DNA of 64,000 nucleotides from Methylonatrum kenyense (lineage in GTDB: Bacteria > Pseudomonadota > Gammaproteobacteria > Nitrococcales > Aquisalimonadaceae), in contig NZ_JALPKO010000003.1 in assembly GCF_023195885.1 (NCBI RefSeq), forward strand, positions 1 to 64,000, written 5' to 3'. Of this stretch, positions 30,673 to 39,762 are shown in pieces. Each line of letters starts with the position of its first letter. Within the stretch, counting starts at the first letter, position 1. The notes beneath the pieces were generated by a model, which saw nothing but the letters and a program-made list of their open reading frames with translations, did not search any database and was not told where the DNA came from. The position numbers and the translations under genes are program-made.

Positions 30673-31215
30673 CTAGAAGCGCCAGCGGGCACCCACGTTG
30701 AAGGCGTCGTAATCGAAGTCCGAATCGCTGATATAGCGGATGTAGTCGGCCGACAGATAGGTGTTGCCGGTAATCTGGTAATCCACACCAAGGCCGAATG
30801 AAATGCTGGTTTCGTCCTCGCTGCTGCGGGCCACGGTATAGTCCAGGTAGCTCACGCCGAGCAGGCCGTACAGCGAAAAGTAGCGGGACAGCGGGATGTC
30901 ACCGCGCAGGAATGCGCCAGCGAGAAAGTCCATTTCCAGCCGGACGCCGTTGGCCCGGTCCGAGCCGCCGGTGGCGAGATGGACTTCGGCCGCGATCTGA
31001 TCCAGGAACTGATAGCCGGCGCGGCCGCGGATGCCGATATCCGACCAGCTGCTGCCGCGGTCCGGGTTGAAGCGCCAGCCATGCACATCAAGCCCCACGT
31101 AGACAGTGTCGGCCTTGCTCTGCTGGGCAAGCACCTGGCCGGGAGCGGCAGCCAGCGTGAGCGCGGCGGCAAGGCCCAGGCAGGTGATCGTGGGACGGTT
31201 CAGGTACTGGTTCAT
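30673..31215 (-). CDS. Outer-membrane beta-barrel protein
   Basis: 180 residues with a signal peptide (cleavage after about residue 30, GQVLA-QQ). The rest alternates polar and nonpolar residues in short strands and ends in ...VGARWRF, the aromatic C-terminus that directs proteins to the Bam machinery. It fits the small eight-stranded OmpA/OmpX-like barrels. The ATG at 31215 follows GGAGAGG. Function is not known. Confidence 0.85.
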   Translation of the reverse strand: MNQYLNRPTITCLGLAAALTLAAAPGQVLAQQSKADTVYVGLDVHGWRFNPDRGSSWSDIGIRGRAGYQFLDQIAAEVHLATGGSDRANGVRLEMDFLAGAFLRGDIPLSRYFSLYGLLGVSYLDYTVARSSEDETSISFGLGVDYQITGNTYLSADYIRYISDSDFDYDAFNVGARWRF

Positions 31216-31305
31216 GGTTACCTCTCCTGTCGTTGTTTTTTCAAGTCTATTTCCTAGTATGACGGCTTGGCGAGGGAATTCGCAGCTGTCACCGGGAGGC
31301 GTCAG

Positions 31306-31560
31306 ATGGCGAAACTGAAGCTGGACCTGCACCCGTTGTTCAACCAGGGACGGGGCATTGACGAGGCGCTGCAACAGATCATCGACGAGGCCTGCGAAAA
31401 GCGCATCAAGACCGTGGAAATCATCCCCGGGAAGGGTAGCGGGCAGCTGAAGAAACGTGTCCTGCGTTTCCTGCAGCAACCGGCGGTCAAGGCGCGATAC
31501 CACCGGGTGGAGAAGGACAGCGATAACTTCGGCCGGCTGTTCGTCCATTTCAGGCATTGA
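31306..31560 (+). CDS. Small Smr-domain protein
   Basis: 84 residues, essentially a lone Smr domain: LDLHPLF at the start and VEIIPGKGSGQLKKRVLRFL in the middle correspond to the family's LDLHG and HGKGSG motifs. Smr domains bind or nick DNA or RNA branched structures or collided ribosome mRNAs; which applies here is unknown. GGGAGG lies before the ATG. It is divergent from the outer-membrane protein gene. Confidence 0.82.
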   Translation: MAKLKLDLHPLFNQGRGIDEALQQIIDEACEKRIKTVEIIPGKGSGQLKKRVLRFLQQPAVKARYHRVEKDSDNFGRLFVHFRH

Positions 31561-31658
31561 GTGGCATGCAGGTCGACCCGTCCAGGCCCTGATGGCCACA
31601 AAAGGTACATACGGCGATGGCTGGCAGGCGGATGCGCAGTTGTCGCCCGGCAGGGCGG

Positions 31659-31853
31659 TCAGACCAGGCTGATCAGCAGAATCACGAACAGTGCCACCAG
31701 CGCCAGCGGGATCAACGCACCGCGCCAGTCCTTTTCCTCCTGCTCCTTCGCCCGCCGCATGGATTGCCGGATGCCGGGCATGAACAGCATCACGGCCAGA
31801 ATCGCAATGCCGCCGAGAAGCAGGATTTCCCAGGTGGCCATGTCGCCGCCCAT
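31659..31853 (-). CDS. Small two-span membrane protein
   Basis: 64 residues, starting MGGDMATWEILLLGGIAIL, with two hydrophobic segments (about 6-25 and 46-63) around a charged linker (RRAKEQEEKDW). AAGGAGAA lies upstream of the ATG at good spacing, which supports it as a real gene in spite of its size. I do not recognise a family. It is divergent from the PII-like gene. Confidence 0.65.
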   Translation of the reverse strand: MGGDMATWEILLLGGIAILAVMLFMPGIRQSMRRAKEQEEKDWRGALIPLALVALFVILLISLV

Positions 31854-32026
31854 GCCGTTCTCCTTGTGCTCTGAATTGCCGAATAAGAACTGCGCTACCG
31901 TATCCCGGAATACCGGACATCGTCCATTCCGGGATCGGGCGTGACATGTCCGCTCACGGCGCCGTACCGTTCCCGGGTCTCTGGTACATTGACATTGGAG
32001 TCCTGGCAAATGCGGGCGGGGTGGAA

Positions 32027-32371
32027 GTGAAATTCAAGCTCATCATGGTGTTCGTCGATGAAGACAAGGCCGAGTCGGTCATCGATGCGGCGCGCCAGGC
32101 CGGTGCCTCCGGTGCCACGATTATCGGCAACGCCCAGGGGCAGGGCCTGAAACGGCGTTTTGGCCTGTTCGGACTTGAGGTGCTGGGGCTGCGGACTGTC
32201 CTGCTGTTTCTGGTGGAGGCACGCCGCGCCGGAGCGGTGATGGATGCGATTGCAGAAGCCGCAGGCCTGGACGAAACCGCGGAGACGGGTGTTGCGCTGG
32301 AACTCGACGTCAGCCGTGCAACGGGCCTCAAGGAGCACATTGCAATGCTGGCGCGCGAACACCCACTGTAA
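32027..32371 (+). CDS. PII-like (GlnB-fold) small regulatory protein
   Basis: 114 residues from a GTG start, giving MKFKLIMVFVDEDKAESVIDAARQAGASGAT. This matches proteins of the PII-like superfamily, which form trimers and bind nucleotides or metals. The T-loop region GNAQGQGLKRRFGLFG lacks the tyrosine used for uridylylation in GlnB, so it is not a classical nitrogen PII. Another in-frame GTG lies six bases upstream. Partner and ligand are unknown. Confidence 0.75.
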   Translation: MKFKLIMVFVDEDKAESVIDAARQAGASGATIIGNAQGQGLKRRFGLFGLEVLGLRTVLLFLVEARRAGAVMDAIAEAAGLDETAETGVALELDVSRATGLKEHIAMLAREHPL

Positions 32372-32383
32372 CTGTAAGATTAG

Positions 32384-32938
32384 TTATAGGAATCGCCACT
32401 CCAGCATCAATGAGGCCACGTCGATGCCGGGGTTCGGTTTCTGTCGGCTGCCGTTCGAGGAATGCGAGATGCGGGCGATGACCGCGCCCTGGCGCGTTTC
32501 GCCGAGCCAGAAGCCGAGTCCGCCATGGGAGCGGAATTGCCAGCCGCTGCCCCAGGCATCGCCCCCAAGGCGCCGTTTGTCGATGACGATCAGGCCGGTG
32601 CCGATCTCGGCGAAGAACGGCCCATACGGGCCGAGGTCGGTGCGGGTAAAGCCTCTCAGGCCACCTTCCCAGACGCCCCCGCCACCGCCATCGGCGAAAT
32701 AGCGGCCCACCGAAGCCTCTGCGTGCAGGCGCGTGGCGAAGCCCTGCTCAGCCAAAAAGGTGCGCCAGACCGGCACGGCCAGGTTCAGCCGGACCAGATT
32801 GGCCCGTCCTTTCCATTCTCGGCCCAGTTCCAGGCCGCCACGCAATTCGGTCTCTGCCCAGCTCGTGGTGCACAGGGCCAGCAGTAACAGCAGGCTGGCC
32901 AGGCGCAGCGGAAGGCGGGGGCTGATCGGTTTTTTCAT
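32384..32938 (-). CDS. PagL-like lipid A 3-O-deacylase, outer membrane
   Basis: 184 residues with a signal peptide (about 1-28, cut near TTSWA-ET). The C-terminal part has His159-x-Ser161-Asn162 followed by KPNPGID, matching the catalytic HxSN and NPG elements of the PagL family. Such proteins remove the 3-O acyl chain from lipid A. The chain ends EWRFL, consistent with a barrel. It is convergent with the PII-like gene, with 12 bases between them. AAGGA lies upstream of the ATG. Confidence 0.75.
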   Translation of the reverse strand: MKKPISPRLPLRLASLLLLLALCTTSWAETELRGGLELGREWKGRANLVRLNLAVPVWRTFLAEQGFATRLHAEASVGRYFADGGGGGVWEGGLRGFTRTDLGPYGPFFAEIGTGLIVIDKRRLGGDAWGSGWQFRSHGGLGFWLGETRQGAVIARISHSSNGSRQKPNPGIDVASLMLEWRFL

Positions 32939-32980
32939 CGGTCCATGATTCCTTGCAAGATGGCGGTGCACTCCATTGCT

Positions 32981-33156
32981 TAAGGAAACACTGATTTATT
33001 CCCGCGTCTGCGCCCGAGCCCGGTTGGGCCGCATTTTTCCCGACTGCTGTGTTGCGCTGCTTGACCGCAGAATGACTGCGGCGCTGCGCAGCGCGCCTTG
33101 CCTCGGAAAAAATGCGGACTCCAACGCAGGCGTGCGAATAAATCAGTGTTTCCTTA
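32981..33156. mobile_element. Longest family 1 MITE-like element
   Basis: 176 bases. The ends TAAGGAAACACTGATTTATT and AATAAATCAGTGTTTCCTTA are inverted copies and include terminal TA. The interior is itself partly palindromic (GACCGCAGAATGACTGCGG and GGCGCTGCGCAGCGC). It has no transposase gene, so it would have to be mobilised in trans. TA at both ends suggests an IS630-like target duplication. Confidence 0.8.
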
Positions 33157-33269
33157 GGTCTGAAGTGCGGTTCTTTATCCTTGGGCCGGGTGAGTGCTGT
33201 CAAGCCGCGCCCATCCGAAACCACCCTGATGCCTGCTATTTCGCTACGTCCAGCTGACGCTTCGCGGTT

Positions 33270-33752
33270 ATGATTCGGGGTGTGATACGAGCTGCCGCGA
33301 TGCCCGATCTTGCCGCCCTGGTCGACCTGGAACAGCGTTGCTTCCCGGGGGATCGGATCAGTCGTCGGGGATTCCGCCATATGCTGACCCGCGGTAACGC
33401 CCATCTGCTGGTGGTGGATGAGGCGGGGCAGATGGTCGCCTGTCTGGTATTGCTTTTCCGGCGGGGGTCCTCGGTGGCGCGGCTGTATTCCATTGCCGTT
33501 CACCCGCGGCGCCGGGGAACCGGACTCGCCGCGCGTCTGGTACATGCGGCCGAGCGCGAGGCGCGTCGCCGTGGAGCCGGGGAAATGCGTCTGGAGGTTC
33601 GTGCCGACAACCAGCCTTCGCAAAAGCTGTTTTCCCGCCTGGGTTACGCTTGTGTTGCCCGCAGTGGCGGATACTATTCCGATGGAACGGCGGCGCTGCG
33701 CTTTCGGCGGCGACTGGAGGCCTTGAACGATGGCTGCGCCAATGTCCCCTGA
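33270..33752 (+). CDS. GNAT-family N-acetyltransferase (RimI-like)
   Basis: 160 residues, a single acetyltransferase domain. The acetyl-CoA-binding loop is visible as VHPRRRGTGLAARLV (the R/Q-x-x-G-x-G/A motif), preceded by a beta strand with LYSIAV. It resembles RimI-type protein acetyltransferases, but the downstream ligase gene suggests the substrate may be a small molecule or peptide. It ends six bases before the first possible start of the ligase gene. Confidence 0.88.
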   Translation: MIRGVIRAAAMPDLAALVDLEQRCFPGDRISRRGFRHMLTRGNAHLLVVDEAGQMVACLVLLFRRGSSVARLYSIAVHPRRRGTGLAARLVHAAEREARRRGAGEMRLEVRADNQPSQKLFSRLGYACVARSGGYYSDGTAALRFRRRLEALNDGCANVP

Positions 33753-33790
33753 TTCCGATGTCCGTCAATCCCCCGCCTGCGGCGAACCCC

Positions 33791-35260
33791 ATGCCTGACA
33801 CCCTCATCGTGGTCGAGGATCGGCGCGACTGGCGCCCCTACCATGTCAGTGAGCAGTTGGTAACAGCCGACGAATACCTGTTCGGCAAGCAACTCGATGC
33901 GATGGCCGGGACCCGGGTCATCAATCTTTGCCGTAGTTACAAGTATCTGTCGCTGGGTTATTACTGCTCGCTGCTGGCAGAGGCGCGCGGCCATCGGGTC
34001 ATCCCCACGGTGCGCACGATCAACGACCTAAGCCACCGTGCCATGTACCGCCTGGAAACCGAGGATCTGGACGCCCTGCTGCAGCGCGAACTGGAGCGGG
34101 CCGGTGCGCCGCGCGACAACCGCTTCATCCTCGACTGCTTCTTCGGCCAGCATCCGGATCCGGCGCTGGCCGATCTGGCAAGACAGTTTTTTGAAGCGCT
34201 CAGCGCGCCGCTGCTGCGGATCGAATTCCGCCACCAGGATCGGTGGCGTCTGCACAGCGTGCGCAGTCTGCCCTTGCACCGACTTGCCGCGGAGCAGGAA
34301 GGCCTCTTTGCCGCGGCGCTGGAACAGTTCAGCCGCAATGTCTGGCGCCAGCGCCGACGGCGCCGCCGTTATCGTTACGGCATGGCAATCCTGCATAACC
34401 CGCAGGAGCGTCTGCCGCCGTCCAATCCACGCGCCCTGCGCAAGTTCGTTCGCGTCGGCCGCCGCCTTGGCCTCGATACGGAGTTGATTACCCGCCGGGA
34501 TTTCCCACGCCTGGGCGAATACGATGCCCTGTTGCTGCGGGAGACTACGGCGATCTCCGACCACACCTACCGTTTCGCCAAGAAGGCGGAGAGCGAGGGC
34601 CTGGTGGTGATGGATGACCCGGAATCGATCCTCCGCTGCACCAACAAGGTCTATCTGGCCGAACTACTGCGCACCAGCCAGTTGCCGACCCCGGCCGGAC
34701 GCATCCTGCACCGGGGACGACCGGAGGATCTGCAGGCGGCGGCCGAGTTTCTGGGTTTTCCGCTGGTGCTGAAGATCCCTGATGGCTCCTTTTCACGCGG
34801 TGTAATCCGGGTCGAGCAGCAGGCGGACCTGACCCAGTCCGCGGCCGCGTTGTTCCGCCAATCGGACCTGATCGTGGCCCAGGAGTATCTGTACACCGAC
34901 TACGACTGGCGGATTGGCATACTCGACCGCAAGCCGCTGTTCGCTTGTCAGTACTTCATGTCACGCGGCCACTGGCAGATCGTCGAGCATGGCGCAGGCG
35001 GCCGGGTGAAGGAGGGCGGTGCGCGTACGCTGGCCACAGCCGAGGCGCCAAGGTCCGTGATACAACTGGCAGTGAAGGCCGCCGGCCTGATCGGCGATGG
35101 TTTGTATGGCGTGGACATCAAACAGACCGGGAATCGCCAGGTGGTGATCGAGGTGAACGATAATCCGAATATCGATGCCGGCATCGAGGACGCCTGGCTG
35201 GGTGATGACCTGTATCGATTGATCCTGGAGTCGTTCCTGCGCCGTCTTGAGCGCCGCTAG
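33791..35260 (+). CDS. RimK-like ATP-grasp ligase with RLAN N-terminal domain
   Basis: 489 residues. Residues 1-150 match the RLAN domain found before RimK-type ligases (LIVVEDRRDWRPY; VINLCRSYKYLSLGYYCSLLAEARG). Residues about 200-480 are an ATP-grasp fold: FPLVLKIPDGSFSRGV for nucleotide binding and VVIEVNDNPNID for magnesium. ATP-grasp enzymes join a carboxylate to an amine through an acyl phosphate. RimK adds glutamates to ribosomal protein S6, but RLAN members have no established product to my knowledge. An upstream ATG at 33758 is possible. Confidence 0.85.
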   Translation: MPDTLIVVEDRRDWRPYHVSEQLVTADEYLFGKQLDAMAGTRVINLCRSYKYLSLGYYCSLLAEARGHRVIPTVRTINDLSHRAMYRLETEDLDALLQRELERAGAPRDNRFILDCFFGQHPDPALADLARQFFEALSAPLLRIEFRHQDRWRLHSVRSLPLHRLAAEQEGLFAAALEQFSRNVWRQRRRRRRYRYGMAILHNPQERLPPSNPRALRKFVRVGRRLGLDTELITRRDFPRLGEYDALLLRETTAISDHTYRFAKKAESEGLVVMDDPESILRCTNKVYLAELLRTSQLPTPAGRILHRGRPEDLQAAAEFLGFPLVLKIPDGSFSRGVIRVEQQADLTQSAAALFRQSDLIVAQEYLYTDYDWRIGILDRKPLFACQYFMSRGHWQIVEHGAGGRVKEGGARTLATAEAPRSVIQLAVKAAGLIGDGLYGVDIKQTGNRQVVIEVNDNPNIDAGIEDAWLGDDLYRLILESFLRRLERR

Positions 35261-35279
35261 GCCGGACGAGGAGAACGCC

Positions 35280-36941
35280 ATGTTCACGACTGTGTGTCGA
35301 TGCCTTCCGCTGGTGCTCCTGCTGGCCGCGCTGCCATTGTCGGCGGCTGATTTGCGTGAAGCGCTGCGCGACCGGCTTGAATCCATTCCGCCCGATCAGC
35401 CGCTGATGGCCGGCGAGCACCAGGTTCCCGGACCCGGTGCGGTGCGGCGGTTCTATCAGGAACGTCTGTTCGAGCCGCTCTGGATCGATGCCGGCGGCAG
35501 GGTCGAGAGAGCGGCGGAATTACTTGAGGTGCTGGTCGAGGCGGAGAGCCATGGACTGGACCGCGATGATTACGGCAACGGGCTTCTGGAGGCCCTGATC
35601 GACGAACTGCAGGCCGCCGATGGGAACCTGCCCGCCCGTGTCCAGGTGGATCTGGAGTTGTTGCTCAGCGGCACCTGGATGCAATACGGCAGTCATGCCC
35701 TGATGGGGCGTCTGAACCCGCAGACCATCGATCCGGAGTGGGGCATTGACCGGCGCGGTGGGGATCTGCCGGAGCTGCTGCAGGCGGCGGCAGACGAGGC
35801 GCGACTGGCCGACGGACTGCGTGAGCTGTTCCCGGGGGATCCGGGCTACCAGCGTCTCAGGGAGGCGCTCGGCTTCCATCGCCAGGTGCAGCAACGCGGT
35901 GGCTTTACCGAGGTGCCCGACGGGCCGACCTTGCGCCCTGGCGACAGTGAAGAGCAGGTGGCCCTGTTGCGCCAGCGCCTGCAGCAATCCGGCGATCTTT
36001 CGGCAAAGCCGGATGATCAGGCCCCGCCGGCGCTGTTCGATGACCGGCTGGAGGCAGCGGTGCGTGGCTTCCAGCAGCGGCATGGCCTGGAGGTGGACGC
36101 GGTGGTGGGGCCGGCGACGCGACGAGCGCTGAATGTGCCGGCGCATCGGCGTGTTCGGCAAATCAGCGTCAATCTGGAGCGCTGGCGCTGGATGCCCCGT
36201 GACCTGGGTGAGCGTTATGTGATGGTGAATATTGCCGGTTTCGACATGCAGGTGGTCGATCAGGGCGAGAAGATCATGCACCAGCGCGTGATTGTTGGTC
36301 GCGATTACCGGCAGACGCCGGTGTTCACCGGCCGCATGACCTACCTGGTGCTGAATCCTTACTGGGAGGTGCCAAACAGTATCGCCGTACGCGATATCCT
36401 GCCCCAGGTCCGGCGCGATCCATCGCATCTGCAGCGGCTGGGGTTTCAGGTGCTGCGCGGCTGGGGCGCCGAACAGCAACTGCTGGATCCGGAAACCATC
36501 GACTGGGCCACGGTGCCGTCGCGCGGGTTTCCGTACCGCCTGCGCCAGAAGCCGGGACCGCAGAACGCGCTCGGGCGGATCAAGTTCATGTTCCCCAACC
36601 GGCATGCGGTGTACCTGCATGACACACCGGCGCGGGAACTCTTTCGCCGCGCCGATCGGGCGTTCAGTTCCGGATGCATTCGCGTCGAGGAACCCGAGGC
36701 CCTGGCGGAGTTGCTGCTTGATGATCCACGCTGGAGCAGGGAGAGAATCGCCGAGGCAATCGGCAGCGGCCGGGAGCAGACTGTGATCCTGCAGCGGCCG
36801 GTACCGGTGCACCTGCAGTACATGACAGCCTGGGTGGATGCCGACGGTCTGGTGCATCTCAGAAATGATCTCTACAATCGCGACAGTCGGGTAGCCGACG
36901 CCTTGTCAACCTTGCCGGAGGGCACTTCCGGCGGGTCCTGA
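35280..36941 (+). CDS. Periplasmic L,D-transpeptidase, YcbB/LdtD type
   Basis: 553 residues with a signal peptide (about 1-22). A peptidoglycan-binding helical domain lies near 228-290 (LRPGDSEEQVALLRQRL, then FQQRHGLEVDAVVGPATRRAL). The YkuD catalytic domain follows with Cys466 in SSGCIRVE and a preceding histidine in YLHDTPAREL. It forms 3-3 cross-links in peptidoglycan. GAGGAG precedes the ATG. It lies 19 bases after the ligase gene and 25 before the M15-like peptidase gene. Confidence 0.92.
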   Translation: MFTTVCRCLPLVLLLAALPLSAADLREALRDRLESIPPDQPLMAGEHQVPGPGAVRRFYQERLFEPLWIDAGGRVERAAELLEVLVEAESHGLDRDDYGNGLLEALIDELQAADGNLPARVQVDLELLLSGTWMQYGSHALMGRLNPQTIDPEWGIDRRGGDLPELLQAAADEARLADGLRELFPGDPGYQRLREALGFHRQVQQRGGFTEVPDGPTLRPGDSEEQVALLRQRLQQSGDLSAKPDDQAPPALFDDRLEAAVRGFQQRHGLEVDAVVGPATRRALNVPAHRRVRQISVNLERWRWMPRDLGERYVMVNIAGFDMQVVDQGEKIMHQRVIVGRDYRQTPVFTGRMTYLVLNPYWEVPNSIAVRDILPQVRRDPSHLQRLGFQVLRGWGAEQQLLDPETIDWATVPSRGFPYRLRQKPGPQNALGRIKFMFPNRHAVYLHDTPARELFRRADRAFSSGCIRVEEPEALAELLLDDPRWSRERIAEAIGSGREQTVILQRPVPVHLQYMTAWVDADGLVHLRNDLYNRDSRVADALSTLPEGTSGGS

Positions 36942-36966
36942 CCGTTTCCGCTCGGAGGTAATCCGC

Positions 36967-37962
36967 TTGCGCCTGTTGCGACTGGTTCCGCTGCTTGCCG
37001 TTTTTCTTGTCCTTCCTGTCTTCGCCGTACACCTGCCGGGTTCCAGCAGCAGTCATGTGGCCATTGCCTCGGGCTACAGCCCCCAGACCCTGAGTTTTTC
37101 GCTGCGCCTGCGCGAGGATCTGATCGTGCCGCACCGGGTGTTTGCGGTCTTCCTGATGCCCGGTGAACGCCTGGATCTGGAGGTCTCCCGTGCCCGCGAT
37201 GGCGAGTATCGTGTGCATGACCAGGCTGCGCGGATCTCCGGAACGGGTCGTCATCGCTGGCTTTTGCACGCGCCGGAGGAACCGGGGCTGTATCCGCTGC
37301 ATGTTGAGCGCAGTGACACCGGTGAGCGCATGCAACTCAATCTGTTCGTGTTGACGCCGCGGGAGCAGAAGCAGGCCGGCGAATTGAACGGATACCGGGT
37401 CGGCAACTACCCGAGCGAGCCGTTCCGCGGACTGTCCGAGTACGAACCGCCGCCGGGCTTTGTCGAAATGGACGAGGACATGGCCGCGGTCCATGTGGCG
37501 CCGCATTTCAAGCTCGGCCAGTTTGCCTCGAAGCAGAGCGATGACTACCCCAAGTTCCTGATCCTGGATGAGCGCCTGCTGTTGCTGCTGGAAGAGATCC
37601 TCGAGGCGGTCAACGCCGAGGGTATCGAGGCCGGCACGTTGCAGGTGCTGAGCGGGTTCCGCACGCCCTGGTACAACGCAGCCATCGGCAACGGCGAAAA
37701 CAGCCGTCACCAGTGGGGCGCGGCGGCCGATATCTACATCGACGAGCGCGCGCCGGCCGGCCGCATGGATGACCTGACCGGTGATGGTCGGAGTGACTTC
37801 CGGGATGCCGAGCGGCTGGCGGAAATTGTCGAGCGGGTAAAAAACCGCAGCGGTCCGATGAGTTACATCGGCGGCATCGGGCTGTACGGTCCGCGACCGC
37901 ATCGCGGTCCGTTCGTACATGTCGATGTGCGCGGCTACGAGGCGCGCTGGGCCTTCAAGTAA
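36967..37962 (+). CDS. M15-like D-Ala-D-Ala carboxypeptidase-type protein
   Basis: 331 residues from a TTG start with GGAGG well placed upstream. An N-terminal signal peptide (about 1-20) is followed by a beta-rich region, then a C-terminal zinc-peptidase fold with His248 and Asp255 (SRHQWGAAAD) and His318-x-Asp320 (FVHVDVRG), the metal-binding pattern of the M15 family. It probably trims peptidoglycan stem peptides in the periplasm. Its position after an L,D-transpeptidase gene agrees with a cell wall role. Confidence 0.85.
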   Translation: MRLLRLVPLLAVFLVLPVFAVHLPGSSSSHVAIASGYSPQTLSFSLRLREDLIVPHRVFAVFLMPGERLDLEVSRARDGEYRVHDQAARISGTGRHRWLLHAPEEPGLYPLHVERSDTGERMQLNLFVLTPREQKQAGELNGYRVGNYPSEPFRGLSEYEPPPGFVEMDEDMAAVHVAPHFKLGQFASKQSDDYPKFLILDERLLLLLEEILEAVNAEGIEAGTLQVLSGFRTPWYNAAIGNGENSRHQWGAAADIYIDERAPAGRMDDLTGDGRSDFRDAERLAEIVERVKNRSGPMSYIGGIGLYGPRPHRGPFVHVDVRGYEARWAFK

Positions 37963-37989
37963 GCCAGCCGGGACAGTCCGTTCAGGCTG

Positions 37990-38787
37990 TCAGCCCCGCA
38001 TTGCCGGCGTGCAGTGGGGCTGGATCTCCTTCAGCAGGTCATGAAACAGCTTCGGGCTGCCGGCAACCATGTTGCCGTTCTTCAGATAGTTTTCACTGCC
38101 CTCGAAATCGCCGACCATGCCGCCGGCCTCACGGATCAGCAGTGCCCCGGCGGCCAGATCCCAGGCATTCAGGCCGATCTCCCAATAGCCGTCGAGGCGG
38201 CCACTGGCGACGTAGGCCAGGTCCAGCGCCGCAGAGCCGGCCCGACGCAGATCCCCGGCGCGCATGCACACGGACTGGAACATGTCCATGTAGGCGGGCA
38301 TGTGCCGCGGATGGCGGAACGGAAAGCCGGTGCCGATCAGGCGTCCGTCGATGCTGCGTCGCGGGGGCATGCGCAGCCGGCGACCATCCAGCGTGGCGCC
38401 GGCGCCGCGACTGGCGGCGAACAATTCCTGCCGCACCGGATCGTAGATCACCCCGACTTCCAGTCGTCCCTTGACCTGCAGGGCGATGGACACGGCGAAA
38501 TGCGGGAAGCCGTGCAGGAAGTTGGTGGTGCCGTCCAGCGGATCGATGATCCAGACGTGGTCGTGATCGCCCTGGCTGCCGCTCTCCTCACCGAGGAACT
38601 GGTGATCCGGGTAGGCCTTGCGGATCACGGTGATGATTTCCTGCTCGGCCATCCGATCGACATCGCTGACGTAATCGTTCAGGCCCTTGGCTTCGACCCG
38701 CAGGCGATCCAGACGGTCGATGTTGCGCGCAATCAGGTCGCCCGCCGCGCGGGCAGCGCGAACGGCAATGTTGGCCATGGGATTCAT
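37990..38787 (-). CDS. suhB: Inositol-1-monophosphatase family protein SuhB
   Basis: 265 residues. The metal-binding motifs GEESG, WIIDPLDGTTNFLHG and AWDLAAGALLIREAGG are complete. It hydrolyses inositol phosphate and, in Escherichia coli, also takes part in ribosomal RNA antitermination. The ATG at 38787 gives the usual MNPMANIAVRAARAAG start. It is divergent from trmJ, as in many gammaproteobacteria. Confidence 0.96.
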   Translation of the reverse strand: MNPMANIAVRAARAAGDLIARNIDRLDRLRVEAKGLNDYVSDVDRMAEQEIITVIRKAYPDHQFLGEESGSQGDHDHVWIIDPLDGTTNFLHGFPHFAVSIALQVKGRLEVGVIYDPVRQELFAASRGAGATLDGRRLRMPPRRSIDGRLIGTGFPFRHPRHMPAYMDMFQSVCMRAGDLRRAGSAALDLAYVASGRLDGYWEIGLNAWDLAAGALLIREAGGMVGDFEGSENYLKNGNMVAGSPKLFHDLLKEIQPHCTPAMRG

Positions 38788-38942
38788 CGCGGCGGAGTTC
38801 CTTGTCGCAGCAGCAGAAAAGGGGCCGCGAATAGGCGGCCCCGCGAAGGCGCGCAAGAATAGCAGGAAGCCCGTCGCCGTGTGAAACGCCCGGCCTTGCC
38901 GTACACTGTGCGCCGTTCCGGCGCGGTATTCAGGTAATCGTC

Positions 38943-39707
38943 ATGCGGCTCGACGCTGTCCACATTGTCATGGTCGAACCCCAGCTCGCGGGTAACGTGG
39001 GTGCCGCGGCACGGGCCATGAAGACCATGGGGCTTGCCCATCTGCATCTGGTCCGGCCGCGACAGTTCCCGCATGCGGATGCCCTGGCGCGTGCCGCGGG
39101 CGCCGATGATCTCCTGGAGCGGGCGCGGGTGCATGACTCCCTGGAGCAAGCGCTCGCCGGGATGGGATTTGTCGCCGGCCTGTCGGCAAGGTCCCGCCAT
39201 TTGTCCTGTCCGGCGGAGTATCCCCGGCCGGCGATGGAGACCATTGCCGCGGAATCCGCGCGCCATCCGGTCGCCCTGTTGTTCGGCCGCGAACGTACCG
39301 GCCTGACCAATGAGGAACTGGATTGTTGTCATCGCCTGATCCATATTCCGGCGGATCCCGATTACGCCTCGCTCAACGTGGCGGCGGCGATCCAGGTGGT
39401 GTGCTACGAATTGCGCTGGCAACTGGTCCAGGGCGAGACGCCGCCGCAGCCAAGCGAGACCTGGCCGCTCGCGACGGCGGACCAGATGGAACAGTTTTAT
39501 GTGCACCTTGAAAAGGTGCTCGGCCGCATCGATTTCCTGAGACAGGACAATCCACGGGCCCTGATGCGACGCCTCCGTGTGCTGTATAACCGGGCGCGGC
39601 CGGATCACAACGAAATGCAGATCCTGCGCGGAATCCTCGCGCATGTGGAAAAGGGCCTGGATGGCAGACTGGCGCCGTCCTTGCCACCGGGCAGCGAGAA
39701 AGTCTGA
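38943..39707 (+). CDS. trmJ: tRNA (cytidine/uridine-2'-O-)-methyltransferase TrmJ
   Basis: 254 residues of the SPOUT class. [22 protein letters not shown] begins the fold (broken here by the length limit in other fields only), and [14 protein letters not shown] and [15 protein letters not shown] form the SAM-binding knot. It methylates position 32 of tRNA. In many relatives iscR and the isc operon follow; here cysE follows instead. Confidence 0.95.
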   Translation: MRLDAVHIVMVEPQLAGNVGAAARAMKTMGLAHLHLVRPRQFPHADALARAAGADDLLERARVHDSLEQALAGMGFVAGLSARSRHLSCPAEYPRPAMETIAAESARHPVALLFGRERTGLTNEELDCCHRLIHIPADPDYASLNVAAAIQVVCYELRWQLVQGETPPQPSETWPLATADQMEQFYVHLEKVLGRIDFLRQDNPRALMRRLRVLYNRARPDHNEMQILRGILAHVEKGLDGRLAPSLPPGSEKV

Positions 39708-39762
39708 CCGGACCTGCGATCTGCGCAATCCATTGCCACCGTCTGGAGCGGCGAGACAGGGC

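Noticed and set aside
32976-33257. Open frames beginning MLKETLIYS in the 33 kb repeat
   Set aside because: They start in the repeat end itself and recur wherever the repeat occurs, so they are by-products of the element.
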